From assembly GCA_025331435.1 (NCBI GenBank), contig JAIWNI010000014.1, positions 372,001 to 436,000 of the forward strand: 64,000 bases of DNA, in the 5' to 3' direction. Every line of letters begins with the position of its first letter. Position 1 is the stretch's first letter. The DNA is from Choanephora cucurbitarum. Lineage: Eukaryota; Mucoromycota; Mucoromycetes; Mucorales; Choanephoraceae. The notes beneath the pieces are model-generated. The model searched no databases. It worked only from the letters and a program-made list of their open reading frames with translations, and was not told where the DNA came from. Shown one piece after another: positions 1 to 12,900 of this stretch. A program made the translations under genes and the position numbers.

Positions 1-1311
1 GAAACTAGCGACCTGAAAATGAAGCAGAAAAACTTGCTTCCCTCCTGTGTCTATTTTCAATGAAATAAAGAAACCATAATGGCTTACTATTTCATTCTTA
101 TTCTAGCTAAAAAAGGAGCATATATATATATATACATTTTATTATGTGCCACAATCAATGATTTCATGCTAAGTATCTACCCAAAGAAAGACTATTAATG
201 TCGTCTCACTATCCCAGTCTCTTGTTTGCTGGTTATTTAGCATAAAGAAAACAAATCCGTAGTCTTGAAAACAATCGTTGATATAGCACAATAGACTAGA
301 GAGCCTTGAAAACTTGTATGCTAATAAGAAGAAGAAAAGGATTACCATTGCCAGTGTTGAAGACGGTACTACGCACAATTAACCCTACCAAATAGGCCAT
401 AGGAAAAAACGAACAAGTCTTTATCAAACCCACGTTCCTAGTCTTGTTGACATCCATTTACCATTGTTTGACAATCAAATCTCGATTGTGCCACATACCC
501 ATTAGAAATGTGTACTAAATGACTATCCCAAGTGTGACAAAATCAAGCTTGTCTTTTGCAATACCAATTCTCAGTTTGAAATGGCATGCTCATGGTCTAA
601 AATCTGACTAATTAAAAGGGGGGTTGGTAGAAGGATAGAAACCAACGCTATCCATAATTTCTCCTAAAGGAAACAAAACGTTGTGATATTACAGCAACGA
701 AAGAAGGACAACCAAAGTATGAGTGGAACACTATTTATGCAGTGATCTACATAGTCCTTGTATCTGAGGACTCTTATTTTTTTTATGATAATCGCACCAT
801 ACATGTTTGGCGTGCTCTTTCATGCTCAAAAGCCCATAAAAAGAAAAACAAATTAACCAAGTAAGGGAACTATTCGTTACTTATCCTATCTTGAAGGTCG
901 GTGCACCAGATATTTACCATATAAAGAGTGAAGGCAGGCTTTTTTTTTTTTACTGGAACTATCATATTTAATCAATAAAGCATAAACCAATGTATTTGTC
1001 TCTTCCTCTCAATCTCTCTTCGTTTGTTTTCTCTAGTTGACCATAGGTCTTATGATATATCCACTTTTATAAATCATGATGTTGGAGAGTAAATACCCCC
1101 CAATTCATCTGTCTACAGAGTGCCCTCGGCTCCACTTTGTCAGTGGCTAAAGAGAGACAATCCCTTTTTACAAGTCCGCTAAGCATTGTGGCTCATTGCA
1201 CTACAAAGTAGTAGTAATCTGTTTCTATCTTTTTTTTTCTTCCTTTTCTTTAACATAAAAAGCCCTTTGTATTTCTTCCTTTTTTTAAAAAAAAAGCTTC
1301 TGTCTAATATC
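1..1311. other. Intergenic, no gene seen
   Basis: AT-rich DNA with a (TA)n run near 121-134 and several A/T homopolymers. Short open frames here have no recognisable protein character. The right end is presumably the promoter and 5' leader of the DHHC gene that starts at 1312. Confidence 0.6.
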
Positions 1312-2548
1312 ATGCCTTCGCTGGCTACTATTCAACGCAACATAATGAGAGTGGTAGACGCTTCTCCTATTGCTTTGCTGATAGTTATCATGGGCTGGAG
1401 TTATTATGCTTATACTATTAAATTGTGTTATAGTCTACTGAAAGAAGGTCATACTTTACAAGGTAAGCTTATTTTTATTTCGAAAAAACAACAACAACAG
1501 AAGAATCATATAGGATTTACAAATAGGTCTACTTTATATCCTGTTCTATCATCCATTGTTCATTCTATCTCTTTGGAGTTATTGGACTGTTTGTAAAACC
1601 TCACCAGGTTATACAGTTGATGTAATTAAATGACAAAAGCTGATATCACTTGAATTTTTAAAGAGAAAATTAACGCATTCTCTATAGCTACACCAAAACC
1701 AAGATGAAGAAGAAGAGTATACAACATCAGCAGCAGCTAGATTACTGGGCCGACCAGACTACGAAGCAGACGAGTATAAGCAGACGGAAAATAACCAACC
1801 CATCTATACAAACACACCCATCACAGTGAAGCGAGATGGCGCTAGACGGTATTGTCAAAAGTGCAAACTAGAAAAATATGATAGAACGCACCATTGTCGA
1901 CAATGCAAACAATGTGTGCTTAAAATGGATCAGTAAGTCTGCAGAGATGTATGCACAAACAGAGAGAGAGATAATTAACAAAGAAGGGGATGAAATAGTC
2001 ATTGCCCTTGGATCAATAACTGTGTGGGATTTCACAACTATAAAGCCTTCTATCTATTTCTGTTCTATAGTTCGTTGTATTGTATCTACATCTTCAGCAC
2101 AACATTACCACCCTCCATTCAACAGGTCAATGGCCCAATGAGCATTCTTGGTCTCAGTATTCATTGGGCCCTCTTGGTGTTTATCTCGGGCTTGTTTGGT
2201 CTGTTCTTGGTCCCATTCACCTTGTTCCATACACGCCAATTATGCAAGAATCGTACGACCATTGAATTTTATGAAAAATCTAATTTCAGATTAGGACGTA
2301 AAGATGTCATGCGAAGTAAGTACTTTAATCCTTGGGATGTTGGGACTCGAAAGAATATCGAGCAAGTGTTTGGTAGAGACATGAGACTATGGTGGTTGCC
2401 GTTGCCTAGCAAAATGTAAGTTGTCACTTTAGATTGTATGATACTTTACTTATTTATGCTCTGTAGTCATGGTGATGGCACTTGTTTCCCTATCAACACC
2501 TATGCTTATGATACCCTTGGTGCAGATGATACTGAAGACTTAGAATAA
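1312..2548 (+). CDS. DHHC palmitoyltransferase (protein S-acyltransferase)
   Basis: Predicted integral membrane enzyme that transfers palmitate from CoA to protein cysteines, probably at Golgi, vacuole or plasma membrane. Five exons fit: 1312-1462, 1527-1621, 1688-1932, 1999-2415 and 2467-2548, giving 329 residues in frame. Two N-terminal hydrophobic segments end in a TSPG motif. The cysteine-rich domain follows (RYCQKCKLEKYDRTHHCRQC). The catalytic DHHC tetrad and the CPWINNCVGFHNY stretch are rebuilt across the intron 1933-1998, which splits the DHHC codons. Two more membrane segments lie in exon 4. The start at 1312 was chosen over the in-frame ATG at 1186 because the upstream residues are low-complexity Phe/Lys translated from T/A runs. 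PFA3-like by layout, but the subfamily is not certain. Confidence 0.93.
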
Positions 2549-2664
2549 AATTTGCATTATATATTTTTTTTTTAAAAAAAAGCCTTGTTATTTTTTTTTC
2601 TTCACTTCTGTCATATGGATAATACACGTATGAAATTTAGTTGTAGCATCACACCCAAAAAAAA

Positions 2665-5600
2665 ACATGTGCTAACAAATCACCACTAGTCAATACAGAA
2701 GCACTTGAGGCTATTTTTGCTCGTTTGAAAGACACTGAAGTAAGCAACCAGTGGAGAGAATGGTGCATGCGACTTACTGACACATCTAAAGATACCTTCT
2801 ATTGTCAAACAAACAGCTGAGGAAATCAAACAAGAACTCGAACTCACTTTCCTCACACCTCAAAAGAGTTTTCCCGACAGTTGGTTGAACAAATGTCAAG
2901 AGTGAGTTCTTGTGAGCTATAATATCATTGTGGGATCTGAACATCTTTATAGACATTGGGAAGAGACACCCGATTATGCATCGAACGCTTATACTCAACT
3001 TTCCAAACCACGTACTCAGATTGAAGTGGTTAGACGAGGATTTGATGGCGATGTGGTCGGATTCAGAGAGATCGTCCTTGAGGATTCCACTGGAGACTAT
3101 TCCACCAGTATGACACGTGCCTTTGGACCTACAAAGAATTTCGTTCGAGGTTCTGCTGCTCAGATCCCTTTTGCACCAGGTGGTCTTGAAGCAGAAGTCA
3201 TTGTAGATCAAGCTGAAGAAGAAGTTGAAGAGGTAAAAGTGGATGTGGACACGGATTTTATCGATTTTGAAGGTATGTGTGATTTCCTTTTGCAAACAAC
3301 CCGATAGCTTATTTCTATTCAAGATACATCTGTTGTACCTGCTGGATTGGATAGAGGTCTTGTGTTTGAGGATGCACCAGATCAACAGGCTACTTTGAAG
3401 GACACGATTTTCAACATTGAAGATATGATGACTATGGATGATACCTTTGATTTCCTGAAGGTCAAAATGGAGCCTGTGGACCAAGTGGCACAAGAAGTGC
3501 CTTCATCAGAAGAACCCAAGGAAGCTGAGGGTAAGTCATCTTGAGATGGTAGCAAAAGGTACAATCAAACGAATTATCTATTTGATGTTAGGATTGCAAG
3601 AAGTGGATGAACTTTTACCTACTACACTACCTCCTCAGAAAGACCTGAGTCATAAAAAGTTAACGACCAACACCAATGATACTGTCAAGCGCAGAGAATG
3701 GGCTCATGAAATCAATGTCAATGAACCCTTTGACAACTTTTACGATCTTGTACCTGAGATGGCTATGCAGGTGAGAAAGTAGCATATTAAATACACCTAC
3801 TGATATTCTTGGTAGTTTCCATTTGAACTAGATATCTTTCAAAAACAAGCAGTGTATCATTTGGAAATGGGCGATTCAGTCTTTATTGCAGCTCATACAT
3901 CTGCTGGTAAGACAGTCGTGGCTGATTATGCTATTGCCTTAGCGACAAAGCATATGACCAAGGCTATCTATACCTCACCCATCAAAGCCCTCAGTAACCA
4001 AAAGTTCCGTGATTTCAAACATACCTTTGGTGACGATGTGGGTATCTTGACGGGTGATGTTCAGATTCGTCCAGAAGCCAGTTGTCTTGTGATGACAACT
4101 GAAATTCTTCGAAGTATGCTTTATCGTGGTGCAGATCTTATTCGTGATGTTGAGTTTGTGATTTTTGATGAAGTACATTATGTGAACGATCTTGAGGTAA
4201 AGCCTATCCTTTCATTGCTATTGTGTAAGATAATTAACTTGAAGTTATATAGAGAGGTGTTGTTTGGGAGGAAGTTATCATCATGTTGCCTGCTCATGTC
4301 AATATTATCTTATTGTCTGCTACAGTACCTAATACCAAAGAATTTGCTGGTTGGGTTGGGTAAGGCTTGATTTAGATTAGATCTTGTAGACGACCTTAAT
4401 CTTGAGTCCTTTTTTTTTCTTCTTGTAGTCGTACCAAAAAGAAAGACATTTACGTTATCAGTACATTGAAGCGTCCTGTTCCTCTTGAGCATTATCTCTA
4501 TGCCAACAAAGATATTTACAAGATTGTGGGCGCTAATGAATCGAAATTGAACATGATTGGGTAAAGTGAATATGCTGAAATAACCTATTAAAAGGATGAT
4601 ATTGATGAATCTTTTCTAGTTACAACAAGGCAAAGGATGCTATGCTGAAACGTAAGGAACAAGTAGATAAAGCCAATGGCGTTTCTTCAAATGCTCGAGG
4701 AGGCCGTGGTGGAAGAGGCGGTGCTGTTACTCGTGGAGGTGGTCCTCGAACAGTCACTCGAAGTTATCAAGGCAGTCTTCAAACAGTAAAGAGAAAGAAA
4801 AGAATAGAATAGAAAGATGAAACTAAAACGAGTTGATAGGATCGCAATCTGTTTGTCCATTTGATTGGTATGCTCAAGACAAAGACATTATTGCCTGTCG
4901 TCATTTTCACTTTCTCAAAGAAACGATGTGAAGAATACGCAAGTGGCCTTTCCAAAACAGACCTCTGTACTAGCTTGGAGAAAAGTGAAATCCATGTGTT
5001 TATTGAACGTAGTTTGGTAAGATTAAGAGGCACAGACAAACAATTACCTCAGATCTTGCGTATGCGCGATCTGCTGAGTCGAGGTATCGCTGTCCATCAC
5101 GGTGGCCTTTTGCCTATCATCAAGGAAATGGTTGAAATCTTGTTTGCTCGAGGTCTTGTCAAAGTCTTGTTTGCGACCGAGACATTTGCTATGGGTGTCA
5201 ACATGCCTGCTCGAAGTGTCGTGTTTTCCGGTATTCGAAAGCACGATGGTCGTAGCTTCCGTGATTTATTGCCAGGTGAATACACACAAATGTCAGGTCG
5301 TGCTGGTCGTCGTGGTCTTGACAGTACAGGTGTGGTCATTATTGCTGCAGGTGGAGAAGAGCCACCAGAGGTACCTTGCCTCTCAACCATGTTGTTGGGC
5401 AAGCCTACCAAACTCGAATCTCAATTCAGATTGACCTATAATATGATCTTGAATCTGTTAAGAGTAGAGGCACTGAAGGTAGAGGAAATGATCAAGCGTA
5501 GTTTCTCTGAAAATAGTGCCCAGAAGCTTTTGCCAGAGACAAAGCGTCTGGTGGATGAGAACGAACAGAAACGTAGTGCCCTTCGTCAACTGGACTGTGC

Positions 5601-7019
5601 TATCTGTGAGCCTGATCTCGAGAAGTTTTATGATGTCTGTGGTGAGATTGTTCATCTCAGTAGAACCATGATGACTCAGTTTATCAGCACTACACCTGCC
5701 GGTAGTCGTGCACTTTCAGCAGGACGTTTCATTATCATCAATAACAACGTGTATCGTAATGCACCTGCTCTGATCTTGAAGCCTTTGCCTAACAGCTCAG
5801 CCAATGCTCAGCATCGATCTTTCTACTGTCTTGTGCTAGTGCCCAAAGACCTAGACACTCAATCGTCCAGTAATCTGGATGAAACTACACCTTTACCGAT
5901 CACTACCATCTGCGCTCCTGAAAGCGGTGAGGGCAAGACGGATATTGTGGTGATTGGTGCACCTGATATTCTGTCTGTCTCACGATCTGCCATCAAGATG
6001 GATGTAGATGCTGTTATGGCTGGTGCAGACTCAGTTGAAGCTGTACGTGTTCAGCAAGAACTGGAAGTGTTTGGCGCAGAAACCAAGAAATCAGGCATGA
6101 TTGAGTTTGATTGGAGTAAGATCAGAGACATGGAGTTCCAAGAGATGTTGCGAAACAAACTACGATTGATGAAGCGTCTGCGTACTGAATTCCAGTGTAC
6201 AAAGTGCCCTGAAATTGAAGAACACTATGGCTTGATCCATGCTCATAAGCGACTCTCCAGCCAGATTGATATGCTCAAGATGACTATCTCGGATCAAAAT
6301 CTTGAATTGCTCCCTGACTATCATCAACGTATTGAAGTCCTGCGTCAACTGAACTATATTGATGATCAGGGCACTGTTCAACTCAAGGGTCGTGTTGCCT
6401 GTGAAATCAATTCAGCTGATGAATTGTTGTTGACTGAATTAGTGCTTGATAACGTCTTTGCTGATTATGAACCAGCTGAAGTGGTTGCTTTACTCTCATG
6501 CTTTGTCTTCCAAGAGCGTAATGCAAGTGAACCTCGCTTGACGCCCAAGTTGACTAAAGGAAAGGAAGTGGTACTTGAATATGCTCGTAAGATTGCACAA
6601 CTTCAAGTCGATTGTGGCCTTGCTATTTCTGTCGAGGATTATGTCAATGGTCTTAAATTTGGTTTAGTTGAAGTAGTCTATGAATGGGCAAAGGGATTGG
6701 TAAGAGGAGTGATTCTATAATCTTGGACAGAGACTTATTTTTTTTTTAATTCGAATAGCCTTTCAAGCATATTACTGACTTGACTGATGTCCTTGAAGGC
6801 TCTATTGTAAGATGTATCAGTCGATTGGATGAAACTTGTCGTGAAGTGATGGGTGCAGCACGTATGGTGGGTGATACTACCCTATATAAGAAAATGGAGC
6901 AAGCCGAGCAAGATATCAAGCGAGACATTGTATTTGCTGCTAGTTTGGTAAGTTTGTAAAGAAAGAAATACAGTAAACATAGACTAACGCTTCTTTTCCA
7001 TCTCATATAGTATTTTTAA
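2665..7019 (+). CDS. SKI2: SKI2-type exosome RNA helicase
   Basis: ATP-dependent 3'-5' RNA helicase of the Ski complex, feeding mRNA to the cytoplasmic exosome. Exons: about 2665-2739, 2792-2901, 2953-3272, 3324-3530, 3592-3770, 3816-4196, 4253-4359, 4429-4560, 4620-4785, 4840-6699, 6759-6947 and 7011-7019. From 2792 they total 1220 codons including stop. Seen: Walker A AHTSAGKT (about 3892), DEVH box (about 4167), SATVP, the RGG-rich insert RGGRGGRGG (about 4700), MSGRAGRRG (about 5290), and the C-terminal Ski2 DSHCT domain ending FAASLYF. The arch domain lies within the long exon. The first exon is unresolved. The reading frame upstream of 2739 has no ATG before a stop at 2644, whereas the ATG at 2615 is in another frame separated by an A9 run at 2657-2665. 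One extra A would join them. Otherwise family length and motif order are normal. Confidence 0.95.
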
Positions 7020-7053
7020 AATGAAATCATCTTTTTTAGTACAATATATGCTA

Positions 7054-7419
7054 TCAAAAGCAATCTTGACTGTAATTTGATGCACTACTAAGTTCCATTG
7101 TTGATTTTATGGTTTTGAGAGTGGAAAAGGTTCTAACTAAAGCGAATAAGACTCGTTTTAGAGGGAAAAACCAAAGAATTTTGCTACACACTGGCACTAT
7201 TCCTTTGGTCGTAAAGTCATGTCCGCATGTTTCAGTATTGTGCCTGTAGTTGCGAAAGCAATAATCTGTCGTACCTATCATTAGGTGCCTAACAACAAAA
7301 TCTCTTGTTTCATCTTTCTTATCTTTAAAGTCATGCACACCTAATATGGTGTAGAACAAACTCAGCCTTAATCTCCCCCTTTTCTTACATGTGACGAGAT
7401 TTGATCGTTGAATTTGCAT
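7054..7419 (-). pseudogene. Possible CACTA tnp2-type transposase fragment
   Basis: A 121-codon open frame without a recognisable start context lies between SKI2 and the aminopeptidase. It contains a Cys-Gly-His stretch followed about 20 residues on by SKILWFFPLKRVLF. This resembles the segment of tnp2 transposases where a zinc-like CxxCG is followed by a FPL-x-x-RL-x-x-LF motif. The rest of the transposase is absent, so this would be a short relic. The assignment rests on one motif recalled from the family. It may instead be a chance open frame or the 3' region of SKI2. Confidence 0.28.
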
Positions 7420-7505
7420 TAATAGCAGTAGGGATTTTAAAATAACCTCTCGGGTTTCTCACACAATTGTTTTCTCTCTTTTTTCCCTTCTTCTTTATCA
7501 TTATT

Positions 7506-8973
7506 ATGAAGTTCTTATCCCTTTCCCTCTTGTCTGTCACAGCCCTCACTACCTTTGCCAGTGCTGGTCCTTTGGCTGTATTTGATCAACTCAGAGTCTA
7601 CACTAGTTCTGAGCCTGAACTCCGTCTTATCCAATACAGGTAATCTAGATAATGCAGCCTTTAGTTCGGAAACTAACTCAAGGCGGGTTTCTAAACAGTG
7701 AAGATTCTCCTGCTAAATGGATGACTGAAGCAGACAAGGAAGCCTTGCTCCGTGCAGGCATTCATTATATGGACATTACTGAACACCCTAACCCACCTGT
7801 TATGGCTAGTACTTCTCTCTGGAAGCCAGGTATGGATGACGTGTACTCTAAGATGAAACAAACACTTGTGACTCACGTGTTTATTAGATATCCCAAAGAA
7901 TGCCAAATACCAAGATGAAGTATCTCCCTTCATTGGCAACTTGACTACCGACACAATGAAAGATAACCTTAAGGAATTTACCAACTTCCGTAACCGTTAT
8001 TACAAATCAAACTATGGTGCACAATCATGTCGTTGGTTGATCCAACAAATCAGAGATGTTGCTGATGGATTTGATCATGTGTCTGTAAAGGAGTTTGAGC
8101 ATTCCGTAAGTGGGCTACCTATTCCTATATATGGCATTATATACTTATTTTAGAAATAGTGGGATCAATTTTCAATTATTGCTCGTTTTGAAGGATCAAA
8201 CAAGGATCTTAAGGACGAATTAGTCATTGTTGGTGCTCATCAAGATTCTGTTAACATGTGGTTACCTAGCTTTGGTCGTTCTCCTGGTGCAGATGTAAGT
8301 AGCTCTTGGAAGTTTTGAGATGTGTGATACTGAGGACATCTTTCTAGGATGATGGTAGTGGTACTGTCACCATTCTTGAAGCTTTCCGTAGTTTGGTTCA
8401 CAATGGATTTAAGCCTGAAAGACCAGTTGAATTCCATTGGTACAGTGGTGAAGAAGCTGGTCTTTTGGGTAGTCAGGCTGTCTCTGAGGCATATGCCAAA
8501 GAAGGCAAGCGTGTAGTTGCCATGCTTCAAAATGACATGACTGGTTATGTTGGTACTGACAAGGAAGTCATTGGTATTGTTACTGACCATGTTGATGAAA
8601 AAGTAAGTTATACTCAAGTACTGTTTACTTTGACCTAACCTATTCCTTTTTAGTTGACTGATTTCCTCAAGAACTTGGTTGATAACTATGCTGATATTCC
8701 TTATGTCCTTACTAAATGTGGATATGCTTGTAGTGGTAAGTTAGGGAAGAAGTGTGTCCATAGATAGACAACTCATGTATCTTGTTAGACCATGCTTCAT
8801 GGCGTAAACTTGGTTTCCCCTCTGCTTTCACAATTGAAAGTACTTTTGAAGACTCCAACCACTACATTCATACTACAGGCGATACCATGGACAAGTTGTC
8901 CTTTGACCATATGAAAGAATTCTCAAAGGTTGCTGTTGGTTTTGCTGTTGAACTTTCTCATGAACGTAAATAA
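7506..8973 (+). CDS. Secreted M28 zinc aminopeptidase (leucine aminopeptidase type)
   Basis: Extracellular metallo-aminopeptidase that removes N-terminal residues from peptides. Seven exons: 7506-7639, 7699-7829, 7888-8105, 8160-8294, 8348-8602, 8654-8735 and 8789-8973, giving 379 residues in frame. The N-terminal 20 residues ([20 protein letters not shown]) form a signal peptide. Co-catalytic zinc ligands of the M28E type are visible in order: the His and Asp of VGAHQDSVN, the Asp of DDDGSGT, the Glu pair of [10 protein letters not shown], the Asp of QNDMTGY, and the His of HYIHTTGDT. Cysteines of [16 protein letters not shown] match the family's disulfide region. The gap between exons 2 and 3 was resolved by requiring [15 protein letters not shown], which gives a 58-nt intron with a good GTATGG donor. 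A complete, probably nutritional secreted protease. Confidence 0.95.
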
Positions 8974-9029
8974 ATCGTTTAATGCATTTTTTTTCCTTAT
9001 TTTTTCTCTTTTTTTTTTTTCTTTAAATA

Positions 9030-9764
9030 ATGCCAGTTGAATTGACGCCTCAAGAGACAACACGAATTTCAAAGCTATTATCATATATCTTGAGACATGG
9101 TGCTGTTAAAGAAAAGATAGCTATTTCTTCCGACGGTTATGTTTCTGTAAATCAACTGGTGAGTTTATACTTGTGCGTATATAGCTTAAACTCTAAATTT
9201 ATAAACTATAGCTCAGTCATCCCAAGTTTAAGAACGTCACCATGGAGCAGATCCAGTTTGTGGTTGACAACAACGACAAGAAGCGCTTTGAACTGACACA
9301 GCCTACTGCTGATGAGTACCTTATTCGTGCCAGTCAAGGTCATTCCTTAAAGACAGTTACTTCAGAGCAGCTATTGGAACCGATAACTGCGCCACTCGAC
9401 ACACCTGTCATTCACGGTACAACACAAAAAGCATGGTCATTGATCAAGCAACAAGGCCTGTCTACAATGAACCGAAATCACATTCATTTTGCTATTGGGC
9501 TGCCTGGAGATATTAACGTGAAAAGCGGTATCAGAAAGACCAGTGAGATCTTTATCTATGTCAATGTAGAAAAAGCTAAAGATGGTAGATTGAAACCCCG
9601 TATGGTTACTATGGCAACGCTAATTTCCATTTGTTTGATTAGATGGCATTTTGTTTTATAGATCAAACAATAACGTTATCTTATCTGATGGAAAGCAGGG
9701 GATTCTCTCCCCTCACTATTTTGAGAAAGTGACAGATAAAGAAGGTGCCTTGATTGAATTTTAG
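9030..9764 (+). CDS. TPT1: tRNA 2'-phosphotransferase (Tpt1/KptA)
   Basis: Removes the 2'-phosphate left at the splice junction after tRNA ligation, using NAD+ as acceptor. Exons 9030-9158, 9212-9584 and 9643-9764 give 207 residues. Seen: the N-terminal winged-helix LSYILRHGA, the core HGTTQKAWSLIKQQGL, NHIHFA, and the C-terminal DGILFYRSNNNVILSDGKQG followed by LSPHYFEKV. These are the conserved Arg-His-Arg-Arg type residues and NAD-binding elements of the family. The second donor is uncertain. GTAGAT after 9584 gives the best family spacing, while GTATGG 15 nt later also stays in frame. The gene lies just downstream of the aminopeptidase on the same strand, 56 bp after its stop. The Helitron begins within the next 230 bp and does not disrupt it. 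Confidence 0.93.
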
Positions 9765-9995
9765 GCAAAATAAGATGGTTACACTGAAATCAAAACATAA
9801 TAACAAAAGTTGGTGAAAATTGAATAAAAACTTGCGAATATCACCATATATAGAAGGTGCAAGTCACACTTATTCTGCCCTTGATTAGATAATGCTAAAT
9901 TTTTTTAACTGTTAACTTACTACTCTTATTACTACTCTCATTGAAACTTAAACACCATCTTCCATATTTTTTAAAGAAACACGATTAACATTAGC
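9765..9995. other. TPT1 3' flank and Helitron left flank
   Basis: AT-rich spacer between the TPT1 stop and the Helitron start codon. The 5' terminus of the Helitron must lie in here, because the TPT1 coding sequence is intact. Helitrons begin with TC after a host A; one candidate is the ATCACC at about 9839-9844, but many TC dinucleotides exist and the end cannot be fixed from one copy. Confidence 0.35.
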
Positions 9996-12900
9996 ATGCC
10001 AACCAATACCAAATTTACATTTGTAAACAGCTTTGGTTCGGTTGGTTCTCGCCGGGGACGAGTTCCTAGAGCAACTTCAACTCGACAAGCCCCAAGAAGA
10101 AGAAATCGAATTTCTACACCTAGGGCACCTTCTAGAAGACGACAACCAGCCAACGAACAAAGTAATTTTTAAATGCTCGAAATTTGATTTACTAATTCTA
10201 ATTGTACCTGCTTTTAGCAACTACCACTGAGCAATCACAAACACTTATCGCTTCAACCATTGGCTTCAAGGAAGCTCACTTATTTCGAGAAAAAAATATT
10301 GGGTGCTTTATGCACGACGAAAGCTTACCTGGCCATAATAGACATCTGCTAAAAGGAATGACTGAAAAGTGTCCTTATTGTTTAGCACTTTTGTTTAAAG
10401 AAGAACTTTCTGATGGTGAATTTTCTTTTTGTTGCCACAAAGGCAAGGTTCAGCTTCCACCTATTAGTATGCCACCTGAGCCTCTTAAATCTCTGTTGTC
10501 AGGCAATCATCCAACTTGCATCCAATTCAAAAAAAACATTCGATTGTACAACAATGCGTTTGCATTTGTTTCCCTTGGTGCCGATACTGAAGATTCCCAA
10601 TTTAGTGGTTTCTCCAGTGGATCATATAATTACCGAATTCAAGGATCTACTTTTCACACAGTAGGCCCTTTAAGAACTGAGGAAGGAAATAAGCCTGCTT
10701 TTGCACAAATCTACTTTAGCGATCCATCTCTTCAGATCCAGCACCGCTTAGATTTCAACAGTATTCTTGATCGACAATTAGTTTCTGAGTTGAGTCAAAT
10801 GATGGATGACAATTCTTTCTATGCTCACATTTTTAAGAATGCCCGCACTCGATTCAATAATCAAATGGAAGGAGAGGTCGCTGACCTCTATGTGTATATT
10901 AAGGGAAATTCGAATCTGGGACGTCAATTTGATATTCCTTCAACAGACGAGGTTGCAGCTTACATTGTAGATAATGGCAGGGGCAATAATAGTGATAGAC
11001 CTGAGGCGTTCACCCGTGATGTTGTTGCCTTTAAAACTGATGGCACAATGTTTAAAATGAATGAGATTCATAAATCATATGATAGTCTTCATTATGTATT
11101 GATGTTTCCTCGAGGTGAAGATGGCTATCACTTAGGCATCAAATTGAATTTGTCAAGAGAAACTATAGAAGAAAACCGAGCAAGAGATGTTGAAAGTACC
11201 AGCTTGAACCGTACAAGTCAAAAAGATGTTAGCATCATGCAATATTATAAGTATCGCATTCAAGTCCGTCCCGATCTTGACATGCTTCCTTACTACGGTC
11301 GACTTTATCATCAGTATATCGTTGACATGTATTGCAAATTAGAAGGACGTCGCTTATACTATTTGCGTCAAAATCAATCTACTTTGAGAAGTGAATTGTA
11401 CTCTGGACTGGCAGATGCCGAAGTTGGTAACGACATGTCTTACAGCTCTGTTGGTAAAAGAATCATCTTGCCTTCAAGCTTTACTGGATCGCCTCGCTCA
11501 ATGCAAGAGCATTTTCAAGATTCAATGGCTTTAGTCAGAGTGCTAGGAAAGCCTGATCTTTTTATCACTTTCACATGCAATCCTAGATGGCCAGAGATTA
11601 TGAATGAGTTGAAGAATGGTGGTGATGCTCCTTCTGATAGACCTGAGTTAATCGCCAGAGTCTTTGATCTGAAGTTAAAAGAATTGATGAGTGATTTGGT
11701 CAAAAAGCAAATCTTTGGAAAGGTGAAAGGATTGATTCACGTCATTGAGTATCAAAAAAGAGGATTACCTCATGCTCATATCGTTGTGATTCTTGCTGAT
11801 GACCACAAAATAAGAACCACTGATGATATTGATCAATTTATCTCTGCCGAGCTTCCTGATGCCAACGAATTTCCTAGACTGTTTGCAACTGTCAAAAGAA
11901 ACATGATGCACACTCCATGTATCAATCCAGTTGATAGTCGGGGAAAGTATAGAATGTGCAGATTGAACGATAGAAATTGTGCCAAGCATTTTCCAAAGCA
12001 ATTGAGAGAAACCACTGAGATTGATGCCTCCGGTTTTGCAAACTACAAGCGCAGATCAACCGATGTAACTATCACAATTGATGGCTATGTTGCTGACAAC
12101 CGTTGGGTGGTACCATATAACCCTTACCTTTGTACTAAATATGATGCTCACATCAATGTGGAGTATTGCGCTGGAAATGCAGCCATTAAGTATTTGTTTA
12201 AGTACATCCATAAGGGTTCTGATCGCGCGCAAATCACCATTCAACCTGCTTCTGAACAGCCGCAACAAGCTAATGCCCAAGTCATTGATCATGATGAAAT
12301 ATCTGACTGGCTTAGCGTTCGGTACATTTCTGCCATTGAAGCTTCTTGGAGATTAATGAGCAAAGATACGCATTCCTGCAGCCCAAACATCTACCGCTTG
12401 GCTGTTCACTTGCCTAATCAGCAAAATGTTGTTTTTTCTGAAGATGCCAGTAGAGAACAGGTTCAAAGAGCAATGAATAGAGATACTACTTTGACTGCAT
12501 GGTTTAAGCTCAATGATGCTGATCCGCTTGCCCGCCAATATCTCTATGGTGATATTCCTGCACAATACACATGGAACAAAAAAACTCGCTGTTGGTCAAA
12601 ACGCAAGTACATGCAGAAGCTTTCTACCATAGGTCGTATTTACTTCACACCTGCTACAGACATTGAGCGTTATTGTCTCAGACTTTTGTTGTTGCATGTA
12701 AAAGGAGCTCGCAGCTATGAAGATTTGAGAACTACTCCTGTGTATGCTGATGATGGTGTTTCCCTTGCTGGCACAAAAACTTGGTCTAGCTTTAGAGGTG
12801 CAGCTCAAGGCTTAGGTTTGATCGAAGATGGTCTTGAATGGCATCGTGCGATGACCGAAGCATATATGATGAGCAGCGATTCCAAAAAAGTGAGGGAACT

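Noticed and set aside
169..378. 69-codon minus-strand frame at the window start
   Set aside because: AT-rich composition and no recognisable domain.
2786..3493. 235-codon open frame on the minus strand
   Set aside because: It is antisense to SKI2 exons and introns; the plus strand carries the conserved helicase N-terminus.
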